This document shows, piece by piece, positions 51,381-59,859 of a stretch of DNA of 64,000 bases. The position numbers and the translations under genes are program-made. Where the stretch lies: contig DQPL01000100.1 of NCBI GenBank assembly GCA_015664885.1, positions 1 to 64,000 on the forward strand, written 5' to 3'. Within the stretch, counting starts at the first letter, position 1. The number at the start of each line of letters is the position of its first letter. Below the pieces are notes generated by a model. The model was not told the DNA's origin and did no database searches. It was given only the letters and a program-made list of their open reading frames with translations. This DNA comes from Gemmatimonadota bacterium (GTDB lineage Bacteria > Gemmatimonadota > Gemmatimonadetes > Longimicrobiales > Gaopeijiaceae).

Positions 51381-53009
51381 ATGAATCCGCGTGCCCTTCC
51401 GGTTGTTTTGCTCCCGATGGTTCTCGCGGCCTGTGGCGACAGGACGTCCCCCATCCTGGAGGAGCTCGCGATCACCGCAAACGCCAACCCCTCCGCACCT
51501 TTGGCGGCATCGGTCCTCGTCCGCACCAACGAACCGGCGACCGTGACCTTCCGTATCGAGGGCGACGGCGCGCAATGGGACGTCGATCCGGGGGTCGACT
51601 TGGCTACCGAGCACCGCATTCCTATGCTCGGACTCCGGGCCGGTACGAATCACCAAATCGTGGTCGTCGCCACCGACGAAGCGGGCAACGAGACCGCATC
51701 CGATGCAATCGAGCTCGGTACCGATCCCCTGCCTGAGGACTTCCCGCGCTTCGTGCTCAAGCAATCCAACCCCGAGCGTATGGAACCGGGCGCGACTCTG
51801 TTCAACCTGATAAGGTGGCCCGAGGAGGGAGCCGACAATGATTTCGGGGCGATCGTCATTGTCGATGCACAGGGTGAGGTCGTCTGGTACTACGTGGCGG
51901 ACCACGACATCCTGGATGCGCGACTACTGGCCAGCGGAAACGTGCTCTACCAGTCCGGCCGTGAGCGCGGTGTGGAGATCGACATGCTCGGCAATGTCGT
52001 CGCGCAATGGCACGCCACCGGCACACCGGAGGAGATGCCCGAAGGCAGCGTCGGAGTCGAGACGGAGACGTTCCACCACGAACTTCTTGAGATGCCCTCC
52101 GGACATCTGCTCACCGTGAGCACCGAGGTGCGCGACTACGAGGAGTATCCATCGAGCACCTTCGATCCTGAGGCACCAACACAAGTCGCGAGCGTCGTTG
52201 GGGACGTGATCGTCGAATTCTCACGTGATGGTCGAGTGCAGCGAGAACTCAAGCTGCTCGACATTCTGGACCCCTTCCGCACGGGCACGGGAACAGGGCT
52301 CGGCGGCGGGTTTTGGCAGGAGCTCTACGGAGAGCGTGTCGAGGGGACGTTGATCGACTGGGCCCACGTCAACGCCGTCTTTTTCGACCCGGCGACCAGC
52401 GCGTTCATCGTCTCTTCGCGTGTGCAGGACGCCGTAGTGAAGATCGACGCGGAGTCGGGAGAGCTCGTCTGGATTCTCGGGCAACACGACCGGTGGTCGG
52501 GTGCCTGGAGCGAGTACCTGCTCTCGCCGCAGGGTGAACTCGAATGGCAGAACCATCAGCACGCGCCCATGGTCACGCCGCAAGGGACCGTGCTGATGTT
52601 CGACAACGGCACCAACCGAGATGGGCCGGCCGAAGAAGGAGCGCCGGCGTCGGAGAAATACAGTCGAGCTGTCGAATACGAGATCGATGAGGAAGTGATG
52701 GAGGTGCGCCAGGTCTGGGAGTATCGCGGTGGCGCCGACGAACCGTTCTACTCTTTCTTCGTCAGCGATGCGGATTGGTTGCCGGTGACGGAGAATGTGT
52801 TGATCACCGCCGGAGGGCTTATCGCCGATACCTCAGGAGTCGCGACCGCTGCAGCGGCCGGACGCAGGTCGGCTCGAATCATGGAGGTCACCCATGAGTC
52901 GCCGGCAGAAAAGGTCTTCGAGTTACTCGTGGAAGCCGACTGGGACGCAGGCGGTTGGCATGTGTTCCGGGCTCAGAGGATCCCGAGCCTGTATGGAGGC
53001 GGAGGCTAG
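51381..53009 (+). CDS. Arylsulfotransferase (ASST) family lipoprotein
   Basis: A 542-residue lipoprotein (lipobox VLAAC, Cys18) starting at ATG 51381 after AGGAG. A fibronectin-like N-terminal domain (EELAITANANPSAPLAASVL) precedes a propeller of the arylsulfotransferase class. Candidate active-site histidines occur in TETFHHELLEMPSGHLLTVS, IDWAHVNAVFFDPATSAFIV and WQNHQHAPMVTPQGTVLMFD. Others in the family transfer sulfate between phenols without PAPS. The actual substrate is unknown. It is divergent from the MBL-fold gene with a 184-bp intergenic region. Confidence 0.85.
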   Translation: MNPRALPVVLLPMVLAACGDRTSPILEELAITANANPSAPLAASVLVRTNEPATVTFRIEGDGAQWDVDPGVDLATEHRIPMLGLRAGTNHQIVVVATDEAGNETASDAIELGTDPLPEDFPRFVLKQSNPERMEPGATLFNLIRWPEEGADNDFGAIVIVDAQGEVVWYYVADHDILDARLLASGNVLYQSGRERGVEIDMLGNVVAQWHATGTPEEMPEGSVGVETETFHHELLEMPSGHLLTVSTEVRDYEEYPSSTFDPEAPTQVASVVGDVIVEFSRDGRVQRELKLLDILDPFRTGTGTGLGGGFWQELYGERVEGTLIDWAHVNAVFFDPATSAFIVSSRVQDAVVKIDAESGELVWILGQHDRWSGAWSEYLLSPQGELEWQNHQHAPMVTPQGTVLMFDNGTNRDGPAEEGAPASEKYSRAVEYEIDEEVMEVRQVWEYRGGADEPFYSFFVSDADWLPVTENVLITAGGLIADTSGVATAAAAGRRSARIMEVTHESPAEKVFELLVEADWDAGGWHVFRAQRIPSLYGGGG

Positions 53010-53019
53010 CTGCGGACTC

Positions 53020-53924
53020 TCAGACGATGAGAACACTGCTCGTGGGCGGAAGGCCGTCGGCGAGACGATCCCAAGTACGGCCGCCGTCTGTCGACACATA
53101 GACGTTCCCAGCCTTGTCGGCGATGGCGAGCGCTGAGGCGCGAGTGGCGATGCAGCCTGTGTCGGCGATGCCGTCGAGCCATCTCGGCAGAGCGCCACCC
53201 AAGTGCACAAGCGGATCACCAGCATCCAGCGGGCGTCGATACACCGCGCCTTTCGTAGCAAAGTGGTCGGTGGCGGCGGAAACAAGAATGTCGTCGCCTG
53301 AAAACGCTACCGCGGAGCAATACGACGCATGCAGGCCGGCATGCTCGACCGTCCAAGTGGCGCCAGCATCCACGCTCACGCAGAGGCCGATCGCCGCTGC
53401 CGCAGTCACGACGCCCGGACGTGTGGGGTGCGCGCGCGCACCTCGTGCACGTCACTCTCGACGTCGATGGTGGGTTGCCACGTCTCACTGCCGTCCGTGG
53501 ACCTCGAAATACCCCCGACGTGAACGTTGGCAAGCAACACGCCCCCGTCCGAAGTCGCGGTCATCGAGCGCATCGCCAGCGGCGGACCGAGCAGTTGACC
53601 GTCCACGAGTACCGAACCCGCGTAGCACGATTCTCGGCCCGGCGCGGCGTCGAAGCCGGCGAGCCGCTCAACCTCACCGCTCCCGTGGATGCGCAGGAGG
53701 TGTGCATCCTCGGTGCCGACGTAGATGACGTCCCCCACGGCCACCGAGCATTCCAGTTGAAGCTCGCTCGTGGCGACGCAACTCCACTCGCCTTCGGAGT
53801 TGCGACGATAAAGAGAGTGGCCACCAACGATGGCGAGCGCGCCTCCCCGTCCGTCGGCCGCGAGCTCTCCGACTGCTTCACCAGCTAACTCGTGGCGGCG
53901 GCCCCCTTCCGTGAGCACGAACAC
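53020..53924 (-). pseudogene. BNR/sortilin-like propeller gene with frameshift
   Basis: Two overlapping frames form one propeller protein. The distal frame gives VATSELQLECSVAVGDVIYV, GGISRSTDGSETWQPTIDVE and SDVHEVRARTPHVRAS before UGA. A GUG in the shifted frame (53409) continues as TAAAAIGLCVSVDAGATWTV, YCSAVAFSGDDILVSAATDH and AIADKAGNVYVSTDGGRTWD. Asp boxes STDGSETW, SVDAGATW and STDGGRTW lie in series, as expected for one chain of about 300 residues. A one-base shift near 53408 separates the parts. The N-terminus is closed by UAG at 53934-53936, so the start is also lost. Confidence 0.6.
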
Positions 53925-54186
53925 GCCATGGTCCTAGGTCGCTGCAAGTACTGTCGGGGGCGTCATCATGGACCATGTGATACGAAGGACGGCCACGCTT
54001 GGCTATGCCCTCAATGGATTGCAGACGTGCACAGCGTCGACGATCCGTGGCACGTCATCCCCAGGCAATCTCCACAGGACTACATAATGGACAAATACCC
54101 GCTTACCCCCCCATGTACCTTTGGCGTTCGTGATAGGTCGTTCAGCAAGAGAGCACCAACGTTTCGATAGCAGGGAAGGGTATCGC

Positions 54187-54651
54187 CTAGGCCGCCACGA
54201 TATCCGCCGTCCACGTAATCTCCACCGAATCCTTGATGCTCTGCGCCGTCGGACACTTGCTCACGTGCGTCTCCAGAGCACGATCCACCTTGTCCCGCGG
54301 TGCATCTGCGGGCAGACGCAGCGTGTAATACACATGGATCTTCGTCAGCAAGATGATGCGGTCTACGACCTCATTCGTGCCCTCCGCTGTACAGCTGATG
54401 GCGTCGTTCGCTACCTGAATCCCGCGCACTTCCAGTGCGCCGTTGAGAGTCCCGAGTAGTCAGCCGGCTGCGGCTGCGACCAGGTAGTCAACCGGAAGCG
54501 GTAGGTCGGGCTGCGAGTCGAGTCCGTAGTGGGCCTTGATCGGCCCATGCACGCCCATCTCAAGGGCGGTTCCGTCCTCGAGCGTCGCCCGCCGATGGAG
54601 GCCGTCGATCTTCGCGACCGTCGACCGAGTGGTGTACAGCGCCTCACTCAT
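54187..54651 (-). CDS. OsmC-like peroxiredoxin with in-frame UGA (candidate selenoprotein)
   Basis: Reading UGA 54462-54460 as selenocysteine gives one 154-residue OsmC-family protein, the family's usual length. The N-terminal part runs MSEALYTTRSTVAKIDGLHR to PVDYLVAAAAG, then residue 64 (U), then LLGTLNGALEVRGIQVAND. The second family cysteine follows in HVSKCPTAQS (Cys133). In OsmC/Ohr proteins the residue after the AAAAG helix start is the peroxidatic cysteine, so UGA replaces exactly the catalytic residue. A SECIS-like hairpin follows (separate entry). ATG 54651 has GAGGAG six bases upstream. The second half has no start of its own with a ribosome site. It would reduce organic peroxides in the cytosol. 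It ends an operon with yfiH and a small cysteine protein. Confidence 0.8.
54424..54440 (-). promoter_or_regulatory. Candidate bacterial SECIS after UGA of the OsmC-like gene
   Basis: On the minus strand UGA 54462-54460 is followed after 19 bases by the perfect stem GCGCACT/AGTGCGC with apical GGA. The loop begins 26 nt after the UGA and its first base is G. This satisfies the spacing and loop rules of bacterial SECIS elements, which recruit SelB during translation. The hairpin lies wholly within the coding sequence GALEVRG. Confidence 0.7.
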
Positions 54652-54660
54652 GGCATCTCC

Positions 54661-54885
54661 TCAGTCTGTGTCTTCAGCATATCGCGTCCAAGGATCGGCC
54701 CCACCGGGCTCATAGCCCTTGCAGTCGATCACCGGGAGCGGTGGGTACTTCGGGAACTGTGCATCGTCCTTTGCTCGGCCACAAAGATAGAAGCGCGATC
54801 GTTTTCTGTTTCCGGTCACCCTGTGATGCAGGCAGTCCCGGCATTGGCCGACCGAGTCGAAGTCGCTGATGTCACCGGGCTTCAT
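54661..54885 (-). CDS. Small conserved cysteine-rich protein
   Basis: A 74-residue protein with a likely zinc or redox site: CRDCLHHR near residue 15, FYLCGRAKDD near 33 and VIDCKGYEP near 53. The phrase FPKYPPLPV is characteristic of a small conserved family of unknown function found in several phyla. Its ATG overlaps the stop of yfiH (ATGA) and the OsmC-like gene starts nine bases after its own stop. Three proteins are therefore made from one transcript. Function unknown. Confidence 0.75.
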   Translation of the reverse strand: MKPGDISDFDSVGQCRDCLHHRVTGNRKRSRFYLCGRAKDDAQFPKYPPLPVIDCKGYEPGGADPWTRYAEDTD

Positions 54886-55634
54886 GCGCGGATTCCTATG
54901 TATCCAACCTGCCGTTCACGGTCGCCGCCGCGATGCGAGAACAGCCCGCTCTCGCCGCAGCGAGTGCAGTGTTCGGACACCGTGATCTGGTCCTGCGCAA
55001 CGCCAGCATCCACCGCTCTCTGAGCGAGCACGGCGCGCAGGTCGATCGGCGCGGGATTGGCGGGCACTGGTTGCTCCAGTGCCTCGAACACTTCGCTTCC
55101 TACTTCGTAGCAGTCCCCGCAGATCGCTGGGCCCAGATGCAGGTGAATACGAGCCGGGTCCGAGCCGACACTCTCCTGCATGACCTCCAGACCCCGTTCG
55201 AGCACGCCTGATGCGGCTCCGCGCCAACCCGCGTGCAACGCGGCCACCGCGCGCTTCTTCGGGTCGACGACGAAGATCGGCACGCAGTCAGCGGTGCTCA
55301 CGCCGACGAGTACGCCGGCCTCAGCAGTCACGTGCCCGTCACAAGTCTCGCATATGTGCAGACCCGGCGGCCCCGGTAGGTGGAAGCGCACGTTAGCACC
55401 ATGTACTTGCTGCGCGTGCACGACGCGCGTCTGGCCAGTGGCTGCGCGGAGGCGCTGCCAATGCTCGAGCACGTGTCGGGCCGGTGAAGCGTCGCTGAAG
55501 AGACCCAGGTCGAACGGCCGCTCCGGTTCGGGCCCCCGGGTAGTGCACCCCTGGATCAGCCAAGGAAAAGCCGCCCTCCAAGGCGCATGCACGAGGGCGG
55601 GCGGCGCGTCGATAGAGACCTCGCGGACCTTCAT
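54882..55634 (-). CDS. pgeF: Laccase-domain purine nucleoside phosphorylase (YfiH/PgeF)
   Basis: A 250-residue YfiH family protein with the three zinc-site motifs VSTADCVPIFVVDP, VAALHAGWRGAASGVLERGL and LGPAICGDCYEVG. The family signature CTRCGESGLFSHR lies near the end. Members act as broad purine nucleoside phosphorylases or correct peptidoglycan errors. ATG 55634 follows AGGAG. It heads an operon with the small cysteine protein and the OsmC-like UGA gene, divergent from sucA. Confidence 0.9.
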   Translation of the reverse strand: MKVREVSIDAPPALVHAPWRAAFPWLIQGCTTRGPEPERPFDLGLFSDASPARHVLEHWQRLRAATGQTRVVHAQQVHGANVRFHLPGPPGLHICETCDGHVTAEAGVLVGVSTADCVPIFVVDPKKRAVAALHAGWRGAASGVLERGLEVMQESVGSDPARIHLHLGPAICGDCYEVGSEVFEALEQPVPANPAPIDLRAVLAQRAVDAGVAQDQITVSEHCTRCGESGLFSHRGGDRERQVGYIGIRA

Positions 55635-55703
55635 ACTCGCACTCCTACGCGCCCGCCATTTACGGTAGTTTCTGGGTCCCCGACTAGAGCGGATTACCTG
55701 ACG

Positions 55704-58520
55704 ATGGACAACCCACTCTTCGACAGTCTGAACACCGCCTACGCTCAGGCGATGTTCGAGGAGTACGCGCGTAACCCTGAAGGGGTCCCGCCGGAGTGGC
55801 GCACGCTTTTTGAGACGCAAGGCACGCAGGCGGTCGCGGAAGGGCTATTCGTACCCGACGAATTGAACGGCCACCGGGCCAGCGCCGTCGAGGACTCCGC
55901 GACGCCTCAGACGTCCCCGACTTCGAGTGCGGCCGACCACCTTCGCAATGCGTTGCCGGTCGTGTCTCGCGCGACCGCGTTGGTTCAGGCCTTCAGGGAC
56001 CACGGACACCAGCTCGCTCGTATCGACCCGCTGGGCAGCGAACCCGTCGGACACCCCCAGCTGACGCCAGCCTTCTTCGGGACCTCGATGGAGGAACTAG
56101 CCGAGCTACCCGCCTCGCTCGTGATGGACGAGAGCGATGAGGGCCGCTCGGTCGCGGATGCGCTTTCCGACCTCAAGCACATCTACGCGGGCAGCATCGG
56201 CTACGAGTTCGAGCATCTCGACGACCACGTGAAGGTGGACTGGCTTTGGCAGCAGGTGGAATCACGGAGCCACCTGCCGGAGATGAGCCCCGAGGAAAAG
56301 CGCGCGCTGCTCCGTCGTACCTGGGAGACGGAAGGCATGGAGCAGTTCCTTCACCGCGCCTACCTGGGCCAGAAGCGCTTCTCCCTGGAGGGGAACGACG
56401 CGCTGGTGCCCATGTTGGACCTGGCTATCGAGCTGGCCGCGCGTAAGGGCGGCCGTGAGGTCGTGCTCGGCATGGCGCACCGGGGCCGCCTCAACGTGCT
56501 CACACACACGGTCGGCGTCTCTTACGGCGAACTGCTCGCGGAGTTCGAGGGCCCGTCCTACAAGGGCGGACAACTAGACATCGCAGGCACAGGCGACGTG
56601 AAATACCACCATGGCGCCCAGAACGAGAGAGAGATCGACGGGGTCGGTACCATCCTGGTTCGTTTGGCTCCGAACCCGAGCCATCTCGAATTCGTGAACC
56701 CCGTTGTCGCGGGAATGGCACGCTCGCAGCAGTTCGAGAGCGGCAGCAAGGACGCCGAGCCCGACTTCCACGCTGTGCTCCCGATCCTGATACACGGAGA
56801 CGCGGCCTTCGCCGCCGAGGGCGTAGTCGCTGAGACGCTGAACATGGCGCGGCTCAAGGGATACAGCGTGGGCGGCACGCTCCACATCATCGTAAACAAC
56901 CAGGTCGGCTTCACTACTGACCCGCATGATAGTCGCTCGACTGTCTACTCGAGCGACCTGGCCAAGGGCTACGGAATCCCCGTCGTACACGTGAACGCCG
57001 ATGATGCCGAGGCGTGTCTCGCAACGATCCGGCTCGCCATGATGTACCGCGCCCACTTCCAGGATGACTTCCTGATCGACCTCGTCGGGTATCGCCGGCA
57101 CGGCCACAACGAAGGCGACGAGCCAGCGTATACGCAGCCGCTCCAGTACAAGAGGATCGCCGCGCACCCAACCGCTGGAACGATCTACGCGGACCAGCTG
57201 GAGGCGGAAGGAGTCTGCAGCGCGGCGCAGACGCAGACCATGCACGAAGAAATCGCCAGTCGTCTGCGCGAAGCTCAAGATCAGGTGCGCGATTACGAAC
57301 CGGTCGGCGACGACGGGCCCGACGACGAACGTGAAGTGCCCGTGCTGCCAAAGAGCACAGGCGTCGACCTGGAACTGCTCTCGCGAATCAACGACACGAC
57401 GGTGGAGCTGCCCGAGGGCTTCACGCCCCATCCGAAGCTGTGGAGGCAGCTGGAGCGCCGCGCCAAGGACTTCGGACTCGAGCGCACGCTCGACTGGGGC
57501 CACGCGGAGACTCTGGCGTTCGGTTCTCTGCTCGCAGCGGGGATACCGATTCGCTTCACGGGCCAGGACATCCAGCGCGGCACGTTCAGCCATCGGCATC
57601 TGGTGCTGCACGACGTGGAGACCGGCGAGCAGTTCACCCCGCTGCAACAGGTCTCGGACGCGCGACTAGAGCTCTACAATTCGCCGCTGACCGAGACCGC
57701 AGTTATAGGCTTCGAGTATGGCTATTCTGTCGCAGCAGACACCGACGTCGTCCTGTGGGAGGCCCAGTTCGGGGACTTCGTGAACGTCGCCCAAGTCATG
57801 ATCGATCAGTTCCTGTCGTCCGGGCGTGCGAAATGGGGACAGTACTCGCGGCTTACACTGCTTCTGCCGCACGGGTACGAAGGCCAAGGACCAGAGCATT
57901 CGAGCGCGCGCCTAGAGAGATTTCTGCAGATGTGCGCCGAGGAAAACATGCGGGTCACCTACCCGACGACTCCGGCCCAGTACTTCCACCTTCTCCGCCG
58001 CCAAGCGCTGCGACGCCCCGAGCGCCCGATGATCGTCATGACTCCGAAGAGTCTCCTGCGACACCCCATGGCATCCTCGACCGTCGCTGAGCTCACGGAG
58101 GGTGGATTCCAGCACGTCCTGGACGATCCGACCGTGGCGGACCCGAATGCCATCGAGCGGGTCGTGCTCTGTAGCGGGAAGATCTACTACGATATCGAAT
58201 CCCACGAGCGCCGCGCCGAAGCGACCTCGACAGCGGTGACTCGGCTGGAGCTGCTCTACCCGTTCCCGGAAGACCCTCTCACGGAGCTGCTCGCGCGCTA
58301 CCCTGGTCTCAAAGAGGTGATCTGGACCCAAGAGGAGCCCCGCAACATGGGCGGACTCACCTTCGTTGGCCCACGGCTGCGAGCGGTGGTCCCGCGCAAA
58401 GTGCCGCTCAACTACGTCGCCCGCCCCGAACGAGCCAGCCCCGCCGGAGGAAAAGCCAAGGACCACGCTTCGGAACAAGCCACCCTGGTATTGGACGCCC
58501 TAGGGTTAAGCGAGAAATAG
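55704..58520 (+). CDS. sucA: 2-oxoglutarate dehydrogenase E1 component
   Basis: A 938-residue thiamine-dependent E1. The N-terminal FLNxx-type segment NPLFDSLNTAYAQAMFEEYA suggests direct anchoring to E2. The active-site landmarks GMAHRGRLNVLTHTVG (near 255), LIHGDAAFAAEGVVAE (near 363) and HIIVNNQVGFTTDP are in place. The distal domain has GQDIQRGTFSHRHLVLHD and LPHGYEGQGPEHSSARLERF, and the family end RNMGGLTFVGPRL is intact. It feeds succinyl-CoA into the TCA cycle. No sucB or lpd follows. ATG 55704 is preferred; the frame upstream lies in the promoter region shared with yfiH. Confidence 0.93.
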   Translation: MDNPLFDSLNTAYAQAMFEEYARNPEGVPPEWRTLFETQGTQAVAEGLFVPDELNGHRASAVEDSATPQTSPTSSAADHLRNALPVVSRATALVQAFRDHGHQLARIDPLGSEPVGHPQLTPAFFGTSMEELAELPASLVMDESDEGRSVADALSDLKHIYAGSIGYEFEHLDDHVKVDWLWQQVESRSHLPEMSPEEKRALLRRTWETEGMEQFLHRAYLGQKRFSLEGNDALVPMLDLAIELAARKGGREVVLGMAHRGRLNVLTHTVGVSYGELLAEFEGPSYKGGQLDIAGTGDVKYHHGAQNEREIDGVGTILVRLAPNPSHLEFVNPVVAGMARSQQFESGSKDAEPDFHAVLPILIHGDAAFAAEGVVAETLNMARLKGYSVGGTLHIIVNNQVGFTTDPHDSRSTVYSSDLAKGYGIPVVHVNADDAEACLATIRLAMMYRAHFQDDFLIDLVGYRRHGHNEGDEPAYTQPLQYKRIAAHPTAGTIYADQLEAEGVCSAAQTQTMHEEIASRLREAQDQVRDYEPVGDDGPDDEREVPVLPKSTGVDLELLSRINDTTVELPEGFTPHPKLWRQLERRAKDFGLERTLDWGHAETLAFGSLLAAGIPIRFTGQDIQRGTFSHRHLVLHDVETGEQFTPLQQVSDARLELYNSPLTETAVIGFEYGYSVAADTDVVLWEAQFGDFVNVAQVMIDQFLSSGRAKWGQYSRLTLLLPHGYEGQGPEHSSARLERFLQMCAEENMRVTYPTTPAQYFHLLRRQALRRPERPMIVMTPKSLLRHPMASSTVAELTEGGFQHVLDDPTVADPNAIERVVLCSGKIYYDIESHERRAEATSTAVTRLELLYPFPEDPLTELLARYPGLKEVIWTQEEPRNMGGLTFVGPRLRAVVPRKVPLNYVARPERASPAGGKAKDHASEQATLVLDALGLSEK

Positions 58521-58818
58521 CCAACCCGCGCCCCAGGCGAAGCCAACGGGCGAAACACCCCCACAGCAATCCAGGCAGTGACCACCCGCATACCCGCCCC
58601 ACATGGCACACGAACGTCCAGGGACGACCACAACAGGCACTCCAACCCAGTGCCACAAGTCCCGGGGGGACACGCGGCGTTCCCCATCGTGGGTATCCGG
58701 CGTCGGCATAGTTCGTCCGGCCCGACGCCGCTAAGCGCAGCCTCAGCCCGCCTGTAGCCAAGAACGGCACTGGCGGAGCGGCCCACGAAGGGGAACGCCG
58801 CGCGTCTCCCCGGGAACC
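58521..58818. other. Noncoding gap with a strong hairpin between converging genes
   Basis: This gap separates sucA from the converging quinone oxidoreductase. It is C-rich and has no family-like frame. A 9-bp stem CGGCGTCGG (58698-58706) with CCGACGCCG (58722-58730) could slow both polymerases, but no U tract follows on either strand. Confidence 0.4.
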
Positions 58819-59811
58819 TCACCCCCACTCCAGCAGGATCTTCCCGAAGTTCCGGTTCGACTCCATGTAGCGATGGGCGTTGGAGGCCTTGGCGGCCGGG
58901 AACACCGTGTCGATGACGGGCTGCAGCGCACCGTCGTCGAAGCCTGGCAGCACCTGCGTCTCGAAGGCTCGGGCGAGAGCGGCTTTCTCTTCCACGGGGC
59001 GGGCGCGTAGCACGGTGCCTCGGATCGACCCACGACGGCCCATGAGTGCTCTCAGGTCGATCTCGGCCTTGAGGCCACCCGGGACGCCCACCACGATGTG
59101 CCGGCCGCGCTGCGCGAGTACTCGCTGGTTCCCAGCCAGGTAGGGTCCTCCGACCAAATCCAAGATGACGTCCACGCCCCGGCCGCCGGTGAGCTTCATG
59201 ATGAGTTCCGGCCAGCCCGGCTCGGCCACGACCCCGTGCGTGAGACCGAGCTCTGCCGCGCGCTCGAGCTTCGCGGGTGTCCGGGACGTGCCGATTACGG
59301 TGACCCCGGCCCGAGAGCCTAGCTGCAGCGCCGCAGTGCCCACGCCGCTTCCCACCGCGTGCACGAGCAGGGTCTCATCCTTGAGCAGGCCCTCCTGAAC
59401 GAAGGCGGCGTCGAAGGCGGTCATGAAGACCTCGGGAACGGCGCCTACTTGAACAAGATCCAGGTTTGCGGGCGCCGCGACCGCGGTGCTCGCGCTCTCG
59501 ACGACGAACTCGGCGTACCCACCCCCGCCGGTGATGCCCATGACCGCATCGCCGACCGCGAAGCGATCGACCCCATGCCCCACAGCCTCGACCGTGCCCG
59601 CGTACTCCAGGCCGAGGACCTGCTCGCTGTAGCCAGCGGGTGCCGGGTAGCGGCCTTCGCGTTGCAGCAAGTCTGCGCGGTTCACGCCTGACGAAGCGAC
59701 GCGTACGAGCAAATCTCCATCGCCCGGTGCGGGTCGCTCGACCTCTTGCATCTCGAGAACGTCTGCGTCGCCTGGTTCGCGCATGACGATCGCGCGCATG
59801 GAGTCACTCAT
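58819..59811 (-). CDS. NAD(P)H:quinone oxidoreductase (MDR, QOR/PIG3 type)
   Basis: A 330-residue medium-chain reductase without zinc ligands. The beginning MRAIVMREPGDADVLEMQEV is followed by the family segment VNRADLLQREGRYPAPAGYS and the quinone-oxidoreductase motif VLGLEYAGTVEAVGHGVDRF. The NADPH fold is LLVHAVGSGVGTAALQLGSR. It ends with SNRNFGKILLEWG. It should reduce quinones or enones. ATG 59811 or an ATG 12 bases later starts it. It diverges from the exonuclease gene. Confidence 0.92.
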   Translation of the reverse strand: MSDSMRAIVMREPGDADVLEMQEVERPAPGDGDLLVRVASSGVNRADLLQREGRYPAPAGYSEQVLGLEYAGTVEAVGHGVDRFAVGDAVMGITGGGGYAEFVVESASTAVAAPANLDLVQVGAVPEVFMTAFDAAFVQEGLLKDETLLVHAVGSGVGTAALQLGSRAGVTVIGTSRTPAKLERAAELGLTHGVVAEPGWPELIMKLTGGRGVDVILDLVGGPYLAGNQRVLAQRGRHIVVGVPGGLKAEIDLRALMGRRGSIRGTVLRARPVEEKAALARAFETQVLPGFDDGALQPVIDTVFPAAKASNAHRYMESNRNFGKILLEWG

Positions 59812-59859
59812 GGAAACACTGTAGTCCTTACCAGGCCGGCCGACTACCTTGGCGGTCCC

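Noticed and set aside
53405-53410. UGA in the BNR gene as a third selenocysteine codon
   Set aside because: Sequence after the UGA in the same frame is not propeller-like; similarity continues in a shifted frame, so it is a frameshift.
53892-54170. Plus-strand frame with CKYCRGRHHGPC
   Set aside because: Cysteine spacing looks suggestive but there is no ribosome site, no family match that I recognise, and it overlaps the antisense BNR gene start.
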